Source: Priestia koreensis (GTDB lineage: Bacteria; Bacillota; Bacilli; Bacillales; Bacillaceae_H). From it: 64,000 bases of DNA. Positions 43,591-53,318 of the stretch are shown piece after piece. Both the position numbers and the translations under genes were made by a program. Each line of letters begins with the position of its first letter. Position 1 is the first letter of the stretch. The notes under the pieces are model-generated. The model saw only the letters and a program-made list of their open reading frames with translations. It was not told the origin of the DNA and ran no database searches. The stretch covers positions 62,001 to 126,000 of the forward strand of contig NZ_LILC01000023.1 in the NCBI RefSeq assembly GCF_001274935.1, in the 5' to 3' direction.

Positions 43591-45842
43591 TAAAAGTCTC
43601 CAAAGTCAAAGTCATTTAAATCATCAAGCATTGATTCTTCTTCTTCTGATAACGGTGAAGCAAGGTGCTCAGCCGTTTGTAATTCATCGGTTCCCCAAAG
43701 ACTACCGAGTATTTCTGCGATTTTGCTTCGATCTGATGTTGAAAATAACATAAACGCTCGGCGTAGGAATACAATAGCTCTTCGAAATTCATCCTCATCG
43801 AGCGATGAAATATAGTGATCCATCTCTTCCCATATAAAAGTCCGTGATAACAGAGCATATTTGTTTCGCATGCAAAGTCCTTCAAACCACCCCGTACCAA
43901 GATCAACTGGGATGCCGGGTGAGAGCCTCCTTGACACCTCATGTGACAGCCAGTCAGCCGTTAACCGATTTCGTTCAATCAAAATGGCGCATGCATAGCC
44001 AGAAAGCAATGCATTTAAATTATCTTGCTCTGCCACTTTTTCTAGCTTTTGATGCCACAACTCATCGTCAACCGATTCAAACTGCTCAAGCGCAATCATA
44101 TGAACGCTTTGAATCGCGCCCATCATTTCATGCGCAAACTCATTGTTACACGCTGAAGATGGCACAAGTAACAGTGTGGCATGAAGAAATAGCTGCGTCA
44201 TAATCGGATATAGTGGAGAAATGTCGGTTTGACGAATATCTCCGTAGCGTATGACATAACCAATATCACGAATGGCCTGTGACGTATCAACGAAATTTCC
44301 CGTATCTGTTGCTAACTCTTGAAGAACACCACGTGCTTCTTTTAGCACATGCGGCATTCCACACTGATAAGCAAGACGTACCATTTCGGCCGCTGCCGCT
44401 ACGCCGTCACAAGATTTCAAACGTTCTTTGAATACAAACGCTGTCGCTAGTTCAATCGTTTCTCCTTGAAGAATTGCTTCAATTAGCTCTATTTCAACGG
44501 TCGGCGTCCATTTTATCTCCCAATTCTCTGCCCACGTGGCATCGTCTTGTGCACGCATAACGGGCTTGGCAAATTCGATATTTAAAAGCTGAAGACGATG
44601 AAAAAAGAACGATCGCTCAAGATCTAAAAAAGCCGTTTCGCGTTTTTTCGCCCGGCGATTTTCTCGTATGTCGAGCTCCATCACCTGTGCAGTTGTTGAT
44701 CGATACTTTTCAAGCTTCAATCGCTTTAGCTGCCTCGAAAAATCTTCTTGGATCGATGTTTGACTAACCCCATCAGGAAGTGAACCAACCATATTACCTA
44801 TCTCTATTGTTGCGCACGCATCTGCAATCACCGAAAAGTCTCCTTGTCCCATTGTCACAGTAGCCGCATCACGTAAATCCTTCAGTGTTGGAGACGGCTC
44901 AGAGCGAAAGGATGAGAGCGCATAGGCAAGGCGAACCCCCTCAATTACCTCTGCCGCAGAACGGAAGGTTCCGCTTTGTCTCAGTGCATTTGCGATGGAC
45001 GATAAATAATAAATCGGAAGTTTTGTTCGATCATTTTCTTGCATGTACGTCCACATGTGATGAAAATAGGCGGGCGCTGCGTTCCCTGCACCGTATCCCG
45101 AGTAACTGGACAAGCGATAATTCGTATAGGGCATTAACGTCACGTTTGTTTTAGCTGTATCAGGTACCGAAAGTGACTCTTCTTTATATTCCTCTTTTAG
45201 CGCATCAACATGAAAAGAACCTGTTACGACAACCACTCGTTCTGGTGAATGTCCTTCCTTTAAGACACGGTTAATTTGTTTTTTCATGAACGACTCACGA
45301 ATATGCGTGACGCCTTGTTCAAATGATGAATCTTCCTTCCCCACTAATTCTCGTAGATGAGTAGAGAGCAAATGAATCGAGTCTACAAATTGAGAGGAAT
45401 CGACTACGTGTTCAAAGGAGCGCTCCCAAAAAGATTCATAATCATGTTCATCTGCTAGTGTAGCTAATTGATCAAACACAGATTCTTTTATCTCCCGCTC
45501 TGTAGCAGACGGTTTCCCTTTATCGAGTGCAATTGTTACGTCAGTAGGAAGATCTATGAACTCAACGTGCACACCTTCCTCAACAGCCCATTTCATTGCC
45601 TGGTACTCCGCTGAATAGTGTGCAAAGGGGTAAAGTATGGTCTGAATGGGAACTTCTTGCGTATACGCCATAATGGCAATAGGCGGCTTTGTTTTTGGGT
45701 GAACGATTTCCGGAATGAGATGTGTCGCATCTGAAGGACCTTCAATGAGCACAGCTGTTGGCTTGATCTCATTTAAATAATGCAACACATGATGAGCAGA
45801 TGCCGGCGACAGATGACGTATTCCAAAAATATGTGGCATCAT
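43590..45842 (-). CDS. DUF5682 protein (TraB/ChaN-like fold)
   Basis: 750 residues. The first 220 form a TraB/ChaN-type unit: HIFGIRHLSPASAHHVLHYL with paired histidines, VLIEGPSDA, and VVVVTGSFHVDALKE with the conserved histidine near residue 211. The rest is mostly helical. The family nearly always accompanies MoxR and VWA genes, to my recollection, but has no proven activity; metal-dependent hydrolysis is a guess from the ChaN/TIKI resemblance. It overlaps the ATPase gene by four bases (ATGA). Confidence 0.8.
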   Translation of the reverse strand: MMPHIFGIRHLSPASAHHVLHYLNEIKPTAVLIEGPSDATHLIPEIVHPKTKPPIAIMAYTQEVPIQTILYPFAHYSAEYQAMKWAVEEGVHVEFIDLPTDVTIALDKGKPSATEREIKESVFDQLATLADEHDYESFWERSFEHVVDSSQFVDSIHLLSTHLRELVGKEDSSFEQGVTHIRESFMKKQINRVLKEGHSPERVVVVTGSFHVDALKEEYKEESLSVPDTAKTNVTLMPYTNYRLSSYSGYGAGNAAPAYFHHMWTYMQENDRTKLPIYYLSSIANALRQSGTFRSAAEVIEGVRLAYALSSFRSEPSPTLKDLRDAATVTMGQGDFSVIADACATIEIGNMVGSLPDGVSQTSIQEDFSRQLKRLKLEKYRSTTAQVMELDIRENRRAKKRETAFLDLERSFFFHRLQLLNIEFAKPVMRAQDDATWAENWEIKWTPTVEIELIEAILQGETIELATAFVFKERLKSCDGVAAAAEMVRLAYQCGMPHVLKEARGVLQELATDTGNFVDTSQAIRDIGYVIRYGDIRQTDISPLYPIMTQLFLHATLLLVPSSACNNEFAHEMMGAIQSVHMIALEQFESVDDELWHQKLEKVAEQDNLNALLSGYACAILIERNRLTADWLSHEVSRRLSPGIPVDLGTGWFEGLCMRNKYALLSRTFIWEEMDHYISSLDEDEFRRAIVFLRRAFMLFSTSDRSKIAEILGSLWGTDELQTAEHLASPLSEEEESMLDDLNDFDFGDF

Positions 45843-46924
45843 TTCTCGTTCAGCTCTTTACAAGCTTGATAAAGACCACGCCACTCGCTTCCTTTTTTCT
45901 TCATCACGTTCTCAATGTATTCTTTCCATACGATCTTATCTTTTTCTTCATCTTTTACGATCGCTCCTTGAAGACCAGCTGCTAGATCTTCATAGCCAAT
46001 TTGCCCGCTCCCGAAGCTAGACGCAAGCGCCATACTGTTCGTTAAAAGAGAGATTGCTTCTGCCGTTGAGATTGTACCGCTTGGTGGCTTAAGCTTTTCT
46101 TTTTGATCCAATGTTCTTCCGCTTCGAAGCTCACGAAAAATAGTCACGATGCGTTCAATCGCTTCATCACTTGGAAGATCTGCTTGCAGCTGAAATTGAG
46201 TAGATAGTTCCTGAACCCGCTTTCGCACAATGTTCATTTCTGTTTCTAAATCTTGTGGAGCAGGCAAAACAAGAATGTTAAATCGTCTTTTCAGCGCCGC
46301 TGACATTGTATTGACGCCTCGATCCTTTGTGTTTGCCGTGGCAATAATCGAGAACCCTTGAGAAGCAGATAGCTCTGTACCAAGCTCAGGGATCGTTAAG
46401 CTTTTTTCTGACAGAATGGAAATTAGCGCATCTTGCACCTCAGAGGAACAGCGTGAAATCTCTTCAAAACGCGCAATGCTTCCTTCTTCCATCGCCCGGT
46501 AAATGGGACTTTTTACGAGTGCTTCCTTTGTCGGACCGTTCGCTAGAAGTAGCGCGTAGTTCCAGGCGTAGCGAACTTGTTCCTCTGTCGTTCCTGCCGT
46601 TCCTTGAATGATTTTCCTTGAATCTCCGTGAATGGCCGTTGCCAGTAGCTCAGACAGCGTGGATTTTGCCGTACCCGGTTCACCGATGAGTAACAGCGCA
46701 CGATCAGTTAACAGGGTCGCAATTGCCATTTCAACGATGCGCTCGTTTCCAATGTATTTTGGCGTAATGACATGACCATCACAAACGCCTCCAGTAATAA
46801 AGGTTTTGACAGATCGAGGAGACATTTGCCACCCCGGGGGTCGAACGCCGCTATCTGCTTGTTTTAATTGTTTTAGTTCCTGCTCGTATAACTCCTCTGC
46901 CGAAAGGCGCAGTGCTTCACTCAT
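45839..46924 (-). CDS. MoxR-type AAA+ ATPase
   Basis: 361 residues. Walker A is LIGEPGTAKST at 79-89. The Walker B region is SIARFEEISRCSSEVQDAL at about 149-167, with the acidic pair in FEEI; sensor 1 is IIATANTKDRG at 194-203. The arginine-finger region ALKRRF follows at 210-215. Length and motifs fit MoxR/RavA-like chaperone ATPases that act with VWA proteins. It overlaps both neighbours by four bases, so stoichiometry is probably controlled by coupling. Confidence 0.9.
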   Translation of the reverse strand: MSEALRLSAEELYEQELKQLKQADSGVRPPGWQMSPRSVKTFITGGVCDGHVITPKYIGNERIVEMAIATLLTDRALLLIGEPGTAKSTLSELLATAIHGDSRKIIQGTAGTTEEQVRYAWNYALLLANGPTKEALVKSPIYRAMEEGSIARFEEISRCSSEVQDALISILSEKSLTIPELGTELSASQGFSIIATANTKDRGVNTMSAALKRRFNILVLPAPQDLETEMNIVRKRVQELSTQFQLQADLPSDEAIERIVTIFRELRSGRTLDQKEKLKPPSGTISTAEAISLLTNSMALASSFGSGQIGYEDLAAGLQGAIVKDEEKDKIVWKEYIENVMKKKGSEWRGLYQACKELNEK

Positions 46925-48711
46925 ACTTGAACTCCCTCTCTTTTCTTCATTTCATACACAACCTCTAGCATTTTATCTTTTAATTTCGGATGCTTCATTT
47001 CTTCTTGCACGACTTTTTCTAATTCACCTGCGTACGACGGGGACAGCTGAGCGAATAGCTCCAAATTGTGAACAATGGATGAGATATGAAATTTCACAGA
47101 GTCAGCATATCGATCTGTTTTTATGAGCATATCCTTCATTACATCAAATGTATGTTCATAGTTTGACTGAATAAGAGAAAGGATGACACTCACGCCTCTT
47201 TGACTCGAAAAATACGGATTTTTCTTTACCTTTGCAAGCAAGTATTGGAGATGACCTTCTTCTTCGACCGATCGGCTTAGACGATAAACAAGCTGTTCTT
47301 CATCAAGCGACTGAAAAAGAGATAACCATCGCTGATCCCATTCTAAACCGCTGTTCCGTTCATTGTTTTCCATATAATAGTAGCGATAGATGGGCTCCCA
47401 TTCCTTTAAAGCGGGCACAAAATCAATACGTTCATCTAATTCTTCTAATATTACTTTTCCAACCGGATCTCTTCTCGTCTTCTTCACATAGTACTGATAG
47501 CGATCAAACACGTCTTCTTTTGTACGCCCTAACTGTAGAGATGCTTGAAATGAAAGGTCCACGAGCGTAGAACGTTGCTTGTTCGCACAGATCTGCTCAA
47601 CAAACAGGAGATTTTTTTCGTCTTTCAACTCTAGTAGCATCGTTACAGCATCTCTTGCTATCCCACTAGGAACCTGCTCGTCCGCAGCAATCTCTTGAAG
47701 TAAATCTCTCATGTTCTCCTGTTCTTTTCCTTTTAATCCATACAAAAGAAGACTGAGATGACGCTTTGATTCTTTCGTTTCTCCCTCTTTGTATGTTTCG
47801 TACGCTTCCTTTACTAAACGAAACAATCCCTCGTTTAATGTTGGAGATTTACTACGTGCGACGGTATAGATAAGCCAATCGTTATCTTGTGAAGATAAGC
47901 CTTCTAAAATGACCTTTGCAGCTTTTTCACTGCTACTCTTTACTAGCGCTTCATACGCCGCTTGACGCACTTCTAATTTTTTCGCCTTCGTTTCTTCCAT
48001 AATCGCATCTTCTTCGTCTGGATAATCGGCTAAAATGGAGGTAGCTGCGATCTTTACTTGGAAAGAGCCTTCGCTTAGAGCCTCACGATATAACTCTAAT
48101 CCTTTTTCACGAAGTATTTCCCCAAGAACTTCTAATCGCCTTGCGTCTGATCGCTTTCCTTTTAGATCGTAGTCACCTAAAAGAAATGGAGTAATAGCTT
48201 CTCCTAGCGAAGGGAGCATATGATGAGCAACAAAGTCAGCAATATCTGGGTATGAATCATCCAAAGCTTGAAGAAGCGGCTGAACAAGACGTAAATCGTG
48301 ATAAGCGTTCGCTTGAAACGCCTGTTCAATGACCTGTAAACGTCCAGATCCTTTTGACGTGAGTGCTTCAAGAAGCGGTTCAATTGTACGATATGAAAAC
48401 GACGTGTCAGCTTCTATCGTTACCTCGTCTGATCGGTCTTCCCATTCACCTTCATCTCCAGTCGTTCCTTGCGTATATAAAACCGAATGCAGAAGCGAAG
48501 AGAGTGATAAAAGGCGCTCCGCACTTTCTTCGCGATCGTTCGCAAGCAACTCTGTCATTTGAGCTAGCTGCTTAAACACTGGAGCCTTCTCACCCATCTT
48601 CGTGAGGACAGCAGCAATTTTGTGTAACTTAGGATCTCCTGCAGCCAAATCACTTCCCGCCACAGCTAATCGCTTCGTTTCTTCATATAATTCATGTAAA
48701 ACAGGTATCAT
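46921..48711 (-). CDS. HEAT-like repeat protein of the MoxR operon
   Basis: 596 residues, almost wholly helical with repeat units of HEAT/ARM type: RLVQPLLQALDDSYPDIADFVAHHMLPSL, KIAATSILADYPDEEDAIMEETKAKKLEVRQAAYEALVKSSSEKAAKVILEGL. No enzyme motif is seen. It probably serves as a scaffold or adaptor. Four-base overlap with the ATPase gene and a 14-base gap from the SWIM gene place it second in the operon. Confidence 0.75.
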   Translation of the reverse strand: MIPVLHELYEETKRLAVAGSDLAAGDPKLHKIAAVLTKMGEKAPVFKQLAQMTELLANDREESAERLLSLSSLLHSVLYTQGTTGDEGEWEDRSDEVTIEADTSFSYRTIEPLLEALTSKGSGRLQVIEQAFQANAYHDLRLVQPLLQALDDSYPDIADFVAHHMLPSLGEAITPFLLGDYDLKGKRSDARRLEVLGEILREKGLELYREALSEGSFQVKIAATSILADYPDEEDAIMEETKAKKLEVRQAAYEALVKSSSEKAAKVILEGLSSQDNDWLIYTVARSKSPTLNEGLFRLVKEAYETYKEGETKESKRHLSLLLYGLKGKEQENMRDLLQEIAADEQVPSGIARDAVTMLLELKDEKNLLFVEQICANKQRSTLVDLSFQASLQLGRTKEDVFDRYQYYVKKTRRDPVGKVILEELDERIDFVPALKEWEPIYRYYYMENNERNSGLEWDQRWLSLFQSLDEEQLVYRLSRSVEEEGHLQYLLAKVKKNPYFSSQRGVSVILSLIQSNYEHTFDVMKDMLIKTDRYADSVKFHISSIVHNLELFAQLSPSYAGELEKVVQEEMKHPKLKDKMLEVVYEMKKREGVQV

Positions 48712-48725
48712 AACAAATCCTCCCT

Positions 48726-50138
48726 TTAAATAGCTAAACGAATGAGTTTTTCGTTACGGATTAGACTAAGCGGCTGTGCAGTTAACTTCCCTGTCGCAAG
48801 GTCGTGTTGAAACTGAACAAGCATCATGCCGTTTTCTCTGAGCGTGGACTGAAGCAGCGAAAGAGTATTCAGTGAAGCATGTTCTCCATGTGACAGCGTA
48901 ATACGTTGACCGTTTTCATCCTCAATATTCCATGTTCCATTTACGACTCCCATTTGCTTGTAATGAAGCAACGAAAGCGGGTGTTTGTTATGAAGTGGGT
49001 CTTTTAGCTGCTGCTTGACCTTTTTAATGACCATCGCAAAGTCGGTTTCAGCCATAAGCTCAAGTTTATTCCAGTCGTCTTTTTTTACTTCACGAAGCTG
49101 ATAGTCATCAAAGCGGACACGAAGGTTTCCTTCCCCCGGATAAATGACTAGCTCATTTGTTTGTAAAACCGCTGAGATGCTATCTTCCGCTTTCATCATT
49201 TTCGCTGCGCGAACAGGTCGATAATTTTTTGTGTAATAAAGCTGTTTTTCGTTCAGCGACACCCATATGCCCTCATCTATGTATTCCTTCCGAGCTGGCT
49301 GAAGCCGACATGAAAATGAAAGTTGAAGTAGCTCTGCATCACGTTCGGTGCGGCTACACTCACGAAGCTCACTCAATTGCCATGCGTGACCTAACTTTTC
49401 CTCAATAGAGGTAGTTGTATCTGGATGCAAATCTTCTCTTTGTAAGCGCTCGGATAAGTGCTTTTTCCCCTTTTTACAAACTGTATAAAGAGACGTAAGC
49501 TGTGAAAATGCTTCGTTATATAAGGTTTGCTCGTCTACTTTTTCTTTCCATATGTATGTAAACTCTCGCAGTGTTTGCTGAAGTTCTTTTAAATAGTAGT
49601 TTCCAAGTTCTTTCGCGGTTTGTTCGATTTCCTTTAGAAGCTTTACATCAACTGCTGCAATACCAGACCGAGTGATACGCTGTATCAGAACGTCAAGAAT
49701 ATCAAGGCCCTTTTGCTGTGCCTCTAATTTCTTTTTAAGTGCTGATTTATTTATTTTGCGCGGTGTGGTTGCTTTTTCTTTTTTCGTTTCGTTTCTCTTT
49801 TCAATCTTCGCCCGTTTTTCAATCACATCTTGTGGGGGGTCTTCTTCTGGGAATGGCCCTTTTTCAAGAAACGAATAAAGTAATCCTAGCGAATGCTTGC
49901 AAGGAAATTGGCGACTCGGACACGTGCACCGAAAAACAGGGCTTTCTTCATTCATAAAGTCAGCAGACGTATAATAAGGGGTTTTCCCACTTCCTGCACA
50001 CTCTCCAAACAAAAGCGTCTCATCGCTTGTTTGGGCAAGCTTTTGGAACTTCCCTTTTTTTACTAGTCCCCAGCCGTTTTTAATCGCATTTGCATTTGGA
50101 GCAAGTGAATTAATATAAGCTTCTGTTAACGATTTCAT
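48726..50138 (-). CDS. SWIM zinc-finger protein, first gene of the MoxR operon
   Basis: 470 residues. The SWIM motif is CxCx6CxH: C71, C73, C80 and H82 in FRCTCPSRQFPCKHSLGLLY. A basic linker (about 105-140: KRAKIEKRNETKKEKATTPRK) follows, then helical and beta-rich regions without known motifs. SWIM domains bind DNA or proteins. As first gene behind a LexA-like box it is a candidate DNA-recognition component; that is inference. Confidence 0.85.
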   Translation of the reverse strand: MKSLTEAYINSLAPNANAIKNGWGLVKKGKFQKLAQTSDETLLFGECAGSGKTPYYTSADFMNEESPVFRCTCPSRQFPCKHSLGLLYSFLEKGPFPEEDPPQDVIEKRAKIEKRNETKKEKATTPRKINKSALKKKLEAQQKGLDILDVLIQRITRSGIAAVDVKLLKEIEQTAKELGNYYLKELQQTLREFTYIWKEKVDEQTLYNEAFSQLTSLYTVCKKGKKHLSERLQREDLHPDTTTSIEEKLGHAWQLSELRECSRTERDAELLQLSFSCRLQPARKEYIDEGIWVSLNEKQLYYTKNYRPVRAAKMMKAEDSISAVLQTNELVIYPGEGNLRVRFDDYQLREVKKDDWNKLELMAETDFAMVIKKVKQQLKDPLHNKHPLSLLHYKQMGVVNGTWNIEDENGQRITLSHGEHASLNTLSLLQSTLRENGMMLVQFQHDLATGKLTAQPLSLIRNEKLIRLAI

Positions 50139-50237
50139 CTTTTTCTCCTCTCTTTCACTTCCAGTTTTATATAAGAATCCCTTTCTCGTTCGAAACGTAT
50201 TTCAAACAAAAAAATAAATCTTTTCCATTTCATTTAA

Positions 50238-50269
50238 ATTATACCACACAAAACAGGAACAAACGTTCT
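50238..50269 (-). promoter_or_regulatory. MoxR-operon promoter overlapped by a LexA-like SOS box
   Basis: On the minus strand TATAAT stands at 50243-50238. The -35 position falls inside AGAACGTTTGTTCC (50269-50256), which has the GAAC-N4-GTTC core and fits the Bacillus LexA consensus at 12 of 14 positions in either reading. The box lies where LexA would block polymerase. Confidence 0.55.
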
Positions 50270-50352
50270 TTTTATTGAGGTAAAATTAACCATTAGAAAT
50301 TTCTCCATTATGAATACTATCTTGTAGCGCTGAGCTCTCTTCAGCAAGAAAG

Positions 50353-50392
50353 CACACCGAAAAAGAGATGCGCTATACACCTCTTTTGCTTA
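50353..50392 (-). terminator. Weak terminator of the lipoprotein gene
   Basis: On the minus strand AAAAGAG pairs with CTCTTTT followed by T; the loop is long. Confidence 0.35.
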
Positions 50393-50420
50393 CCGCTTGA
50401 TATAGAAATTTAGACGTAAA

Positions 50421-50906
50421 TCAACTTGCCCATATTTCGTTAGACTCTTTTATTTTCCACTTTCCATCTTTATAATGAACTTTGCTTTCAACACCGATTG
50501 CACCTTTTCCTGATCTAAACTTAGAGGCTTGGATTAATACGCTGTTATTAAATTTAACCTCAATCTTCTCTATTTTAAGAAGCACACCGTCCAATGACAT
50601 TGTATCCTGATTGTAGTATCCCTGGTCTTTTAGTTTATCCATTGTCGCATTCATGACGTCAACGTTATATTTATCTCGAAAATAGCTTAAAATCACCTTC
50701 TTATCATCTCCATTTACCTCATTAAAACTACTCATATCAATCGCTATAAATTCCATATCACTGTTTAACGATTTGTCTTCTTTCATAATGGAGTCCAGTA
50801 CCACCGTGTATATTTCTCCTAAGTGGTCCTTTGGATCCTCTCCCATGTTACAAGCAACAAGAAAAGTGGCTAATACAAATAGAATTGAGATAAATTTAAA
50901 CTTCAA
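50421..50906 (-). CDS. Small lipoprotein
   Basis: 161 residues from a TTG at 50906, six bases after GGGGGAG. Residues 1-19 are a lipoprotein signal with lipobox LVAC (lipid-modified Cys19). The remainder is a conserved Bacillus family: YTVVLDSIMKEDKSLNSDMEFIAIDMSSFNEVNGDDKKVILSYF and a closing FRSGKGAIGVESKVHYKDGKWKIKES. Members are often misnamed as peptide-transport binding proteins; the size excludes that. Extracellular face of the membrane; function unknown. Confidence 0.8.
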   Translation of the reverse strand: MKFKFISILFVLATFLVACNMGEDPKDHLGEIYTVVLDSIMKEDKSLNSDMEFIAIDMSSFNEVNGDDKKVILSYFRDKYNVDVMNATMDKLKDQGYYNQDTMSLDGVLLKIEKIEVKFNNSVLIQASKFRSGKGAIGVESKVHYKDGKWKIKESNEIWAS

Positions 50907-51110
50907 CTCAATCTCCCCCTCTTATTTATAAAACAAAAGTTTCCGACAACGATGGCCATTTCCTTTTTAAAAATTATAGCATCTGCACCTATATTTTTGT
51001 AATAAAATACCATTTAAACAAAATGCACGGTGATGGCTTATACCGATTATGGAAGGCATCTAATAATTATGATTCTACATATTCCGATGGTAGTCGATGA
51101 AGAAAAAGTC

Positions 51111-51145
51111 AAAAAAGGTTCAAATCATAGTTGATTTGAACCTTT
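51111..51145. terminator. Intrinsic terminator of the DUF1206 gene
   Basis: AAAGGTTCAAATCA pairs with TGATTTGAACCTTT (14 bases), with a T run on the minus strand. Confidence 0.85.
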
Positions 51146-51198
51146 CATTCACTCGTTTCATTGTTGTATTTTTGCAAAAGGGCTGCTGGCATTTTACA

Positions 51199-52035
51199 TT
51201 AAAAATCCTTCAACCCCATGTGCTGATTTCTGCCTTTAATCACTTCAAAAATTCCGTACAGGAACAGCCCAATCGCCACAGCTACAAGCATCCACTGACC
51301 GTATGGTTCACTTGCAAGCTTCCCAATGGCTTCGTCGATCCCCATTGCTTTGTCCGTGTCTAGTGTAATGGCCGTGATGATTAAAAAGTAGCCGATAATA
51401 CAAATAACGATTCCTCTTGCGCTTATGCCTATTTTTCCTGTTAGCTTTCCAATGCGAATCTCCTTTGGATTCATCTTCGCAATATTAAAGCGCTTCACAA
51501 ATTTTTCTGTATATGCTACGTACAGCTCGTGAATACCTACACCGATAATAATGACACCAAGTAGACCAATCATCCATTGACCAAACGGCTCTGACAATAC
51601 TTTAGCGGTCCATTTTTCTTTGGCGTCTCCCGACTTTCCGGCGTGATTAGCGATCATAAATGCTTTGCTGGCAAAACCAATATGAATAAGTCCACTAATA
51701 ATATATCCGGTACGGCTCAGCCACCCTTTTACATCTTCACCTTGATTTTCGGGGTCTGTAAAGAATTCAAGAATGCGCCATATAATATAGCAAATAAGCC
51801 CAACGCCGATAACCCATAGAAGCACTTCACCGAACGGCACACTCGCCACAGAGGAGAATGCTCCTTGCGCTCCTTTCGTACTGCCTCCTATTCCAAGAGC
51901 AGCCATTAAGGTAACAATTCCAACTAATATGTATACAGCCCCTCTTGTCATAATGCCAAAACGACCAAACTTTGCTACCCAGGGCTTGACGTCTTCTTTT
52001 GTTTTTTTCGCTTGCTGCTTTGTTCTAGGCTTCAT
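51199..52035 (-). CDS. DUF1206 membrane protein
   Basis: 278 residues from the ATG at 52035, seven bases after GGAG. Six hydrophobic segments form three repeats of about 85 residues, each opening with an arginine-glycine motif (FGIMTRGAVYILVGIVTLM; LSRTGYIISGLIHIGFASKAF; IGISARGIVICIIGYFLII), and each ending in a PFG-(Q/E)-x-(M/L)L-type segment. This is the DUF1206 pattern; these are integral membrane proteins of unknown transport or structural role. Divergent from the YibQ-type gene. Confidence 0.85.
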   Translation of the reverse strand: MKPRTKQQAKKTKEDVKPWVAKFGRFGIMTRGAVYILVGIVTLMAALGIGGSTKGAQGAFSSVASVPFGEVLLWVIGVGLICYIIWRILEFFTDPENQGEDVKGWLSRTGYIISGLIHIGFASKAFMIANHAGKSGDAKEKWTAKVLSEPFGQWMIGLLGVIIIGVGIHELYVAYTEKFVKRFNIAKMNPKEIRIGKLTGKIGISARGIVICIIGYFLIITAITLDTDKAMGIDEAIGKLASEPYGQWMLVAVAIGLFLYGIFEVIKGRNQHMGLKDF

Positions 52036-52193
52036 CTGCTTTCTCCATTTCATGTTTAAGTCAACTACACATAAAATTCCCCTTTTTACACATTTAAAAC
52101 TTTTTCAATTCAAATGTGTGGTTTGAAAATGTTTCCGCCCTACTTTGGACATGCTACGGATAAATAAGACAATTGGACAAAGGAGGATTTTTC

Positions 52194-52985
52194 ATGAAGA
52201 AAGGGTTGATTACGCTTTTTCTATCAGTGATATTAGCGAGCGGTACGACGTGTGTTTACGGCGCAACAACAGCTAACGAACCAACAAAAACCTTGACGCT
52301 GGTCATTGATGACTTTGGCAACAATATGCGTGGAACAGATGAGATGTTAAAATTGCCTACGACCCTTACCGTTGCCATTATGCCCTTTTTAGCTACAACG
52401 GCGCAAGATGCCAACAAAGCACATCAGTATGGACATGAAGTAATCATTCATCTCCCAATGGAACCTGTGAAGGGGAAAAAGAGCTGGCTTGGCCCTGGAG
52501 CGATTACAACTGACTTAAGCGATAAGGAAATTAAGCGCCGAGTTGAAAAAGCCATTGAGACGGTTCCGCATGCAGTAGGAATGAATCAGCACATGGGTTC
52601 CAAAGCAACCGCAGATGAACGGGTGATGCGTATTGTGTTAGAAGCATGTAAGCGCCATGGGTTGTTTTACCTTGATAGTCGAACAACGGGAAAAAGCGTC
52701 ATCCCTAAGCTTGCAAAGGAGATCGGCGTTCCTTATTTAGAAAACGAATTGTTTTTAGATGATATTTTCACAGCCGAGCACATCGTTCGAAAAGCGAATA
52801 CAATTGCTCAACGATTGGATTATGATCAGCAAGTAATTGCGATTGGTCATGTAGGAATTACGGGTCCAACCGTAGCAAGTGTCTTAAAAAGATATATTCC
52901 TGTGTTTAAGGAGCATAAAGCAGAAATGGTTCCATTATCAAGTTTGATACCAGAATACAACATGCTTAAAAGACCTCTTCCTTAA
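52194..52985 (+). CDS. Divergent polysaccharide deacetylase (YibQ family)
   Basis: 263 residues; AAAGGAGG lies about eight bases before the ATG at 52194. Residues 1-25 are a secretion signal (KKGLITLFLSVILASGTTCVYG). The catalytic fold shows LTLVIDDFGNN (DD metal ligands), VAIMPF, GHEVIIHLPMEP, AVGMNQHMGSKATAD, FYLDSRTTGKSV and IAIGHVGITGPTV. It is exported and probably acts on wall or extracellular polysaccharide. Monocistronic. Confidence 0.85.
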   Translation: MKKGLITLFLSVILASGTTCVYGATTANEPTKTLTLVIDDFGNNMRGTDEMLKLPTTLTVAIMPFLATTAQDANKAHQYGHEVIIHLPMEPVKGKKSWLGPGAITTDLSDKEIKRRVEKAIETVPHAVGMNQHMGSKATADERVMRIVLEACKRHGLFYLDSRTTGKSVIPKLAKEIGVPYLENELFLDDIFTAEHIVRKANTIAQRLDYDQQVIAIGHVGITGPTVASVLKRYIPVFKEHKAEMVPLSSLIPEYNMLKRPLP

Positions 52986-52995
52986 CCATATTCTC

Positions 52996-53038
52996 AATAA
53001 GAAGGGCTTCACACCGTTGCGTGAAGCCCTTCTTATTA
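52996..53038. terminator. Bidirectional intrinsic terminator
   Basis: AATAAGAAGGGCTTCAC pairs with GTGAAGCCCTTCTTATT around an 8-base loop. Confidence 0.85.
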
Positions 53039-53266
53039 ATAGCGTTGAATTTCAAAAACATCCTCTAATCGCTCACTTAAATACTGATGCGCATCCGCTA
53101 CTCCCTTATTATAAAAGTGAGGAGCTAGCTTGTTGCTAATAAAATCAAGGATAAGTCGCGCTGCTAAATCACCTAGTTCTTCATCGCGCTCCTCTAGAAA
53201 ATACGCCTTAATACTAGCAATCATCTCTGCTTCTTGTTGCGGAGACAATTCAAATTTCTTCGTCAT
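53036..53266 (-). CDS. DUF2164 family protein
   Basis: 76 residues. LSPQQEAEMIASIKAYFLEERDEELGDLAARLILDFISNKLAPHFYNKGVADAHQYL is the DUF2164 signature. Helical, cytosolic, function unknown. The start overlaps no other gene and is preceded by GGAGGAAAG. Confidence 0.85.
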   Translation of the reverse strand: MTKKFELSPQQEAEMIASIKAYFLEERDEELGDLAARLILDFISNKLAPHFYNKGVADAHQYLSERLEDVFEIQRY

Positions 53267-53287
53267 CTTCTTTCCTCCCCATAAATA

Positions 53288-53315
53288 AAGACGAGGATCG
53301 TTTTCCTCGTCTTTT
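53288..53315 (-). terminator. Intrinsic terminator of the YxcD operon
   Basis: AAAGACGAGGA pairs with TCCTCGTCTTT across a short T-rich loop. Confidence 0.8.
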
Positions 53316-53318
53316 ATA

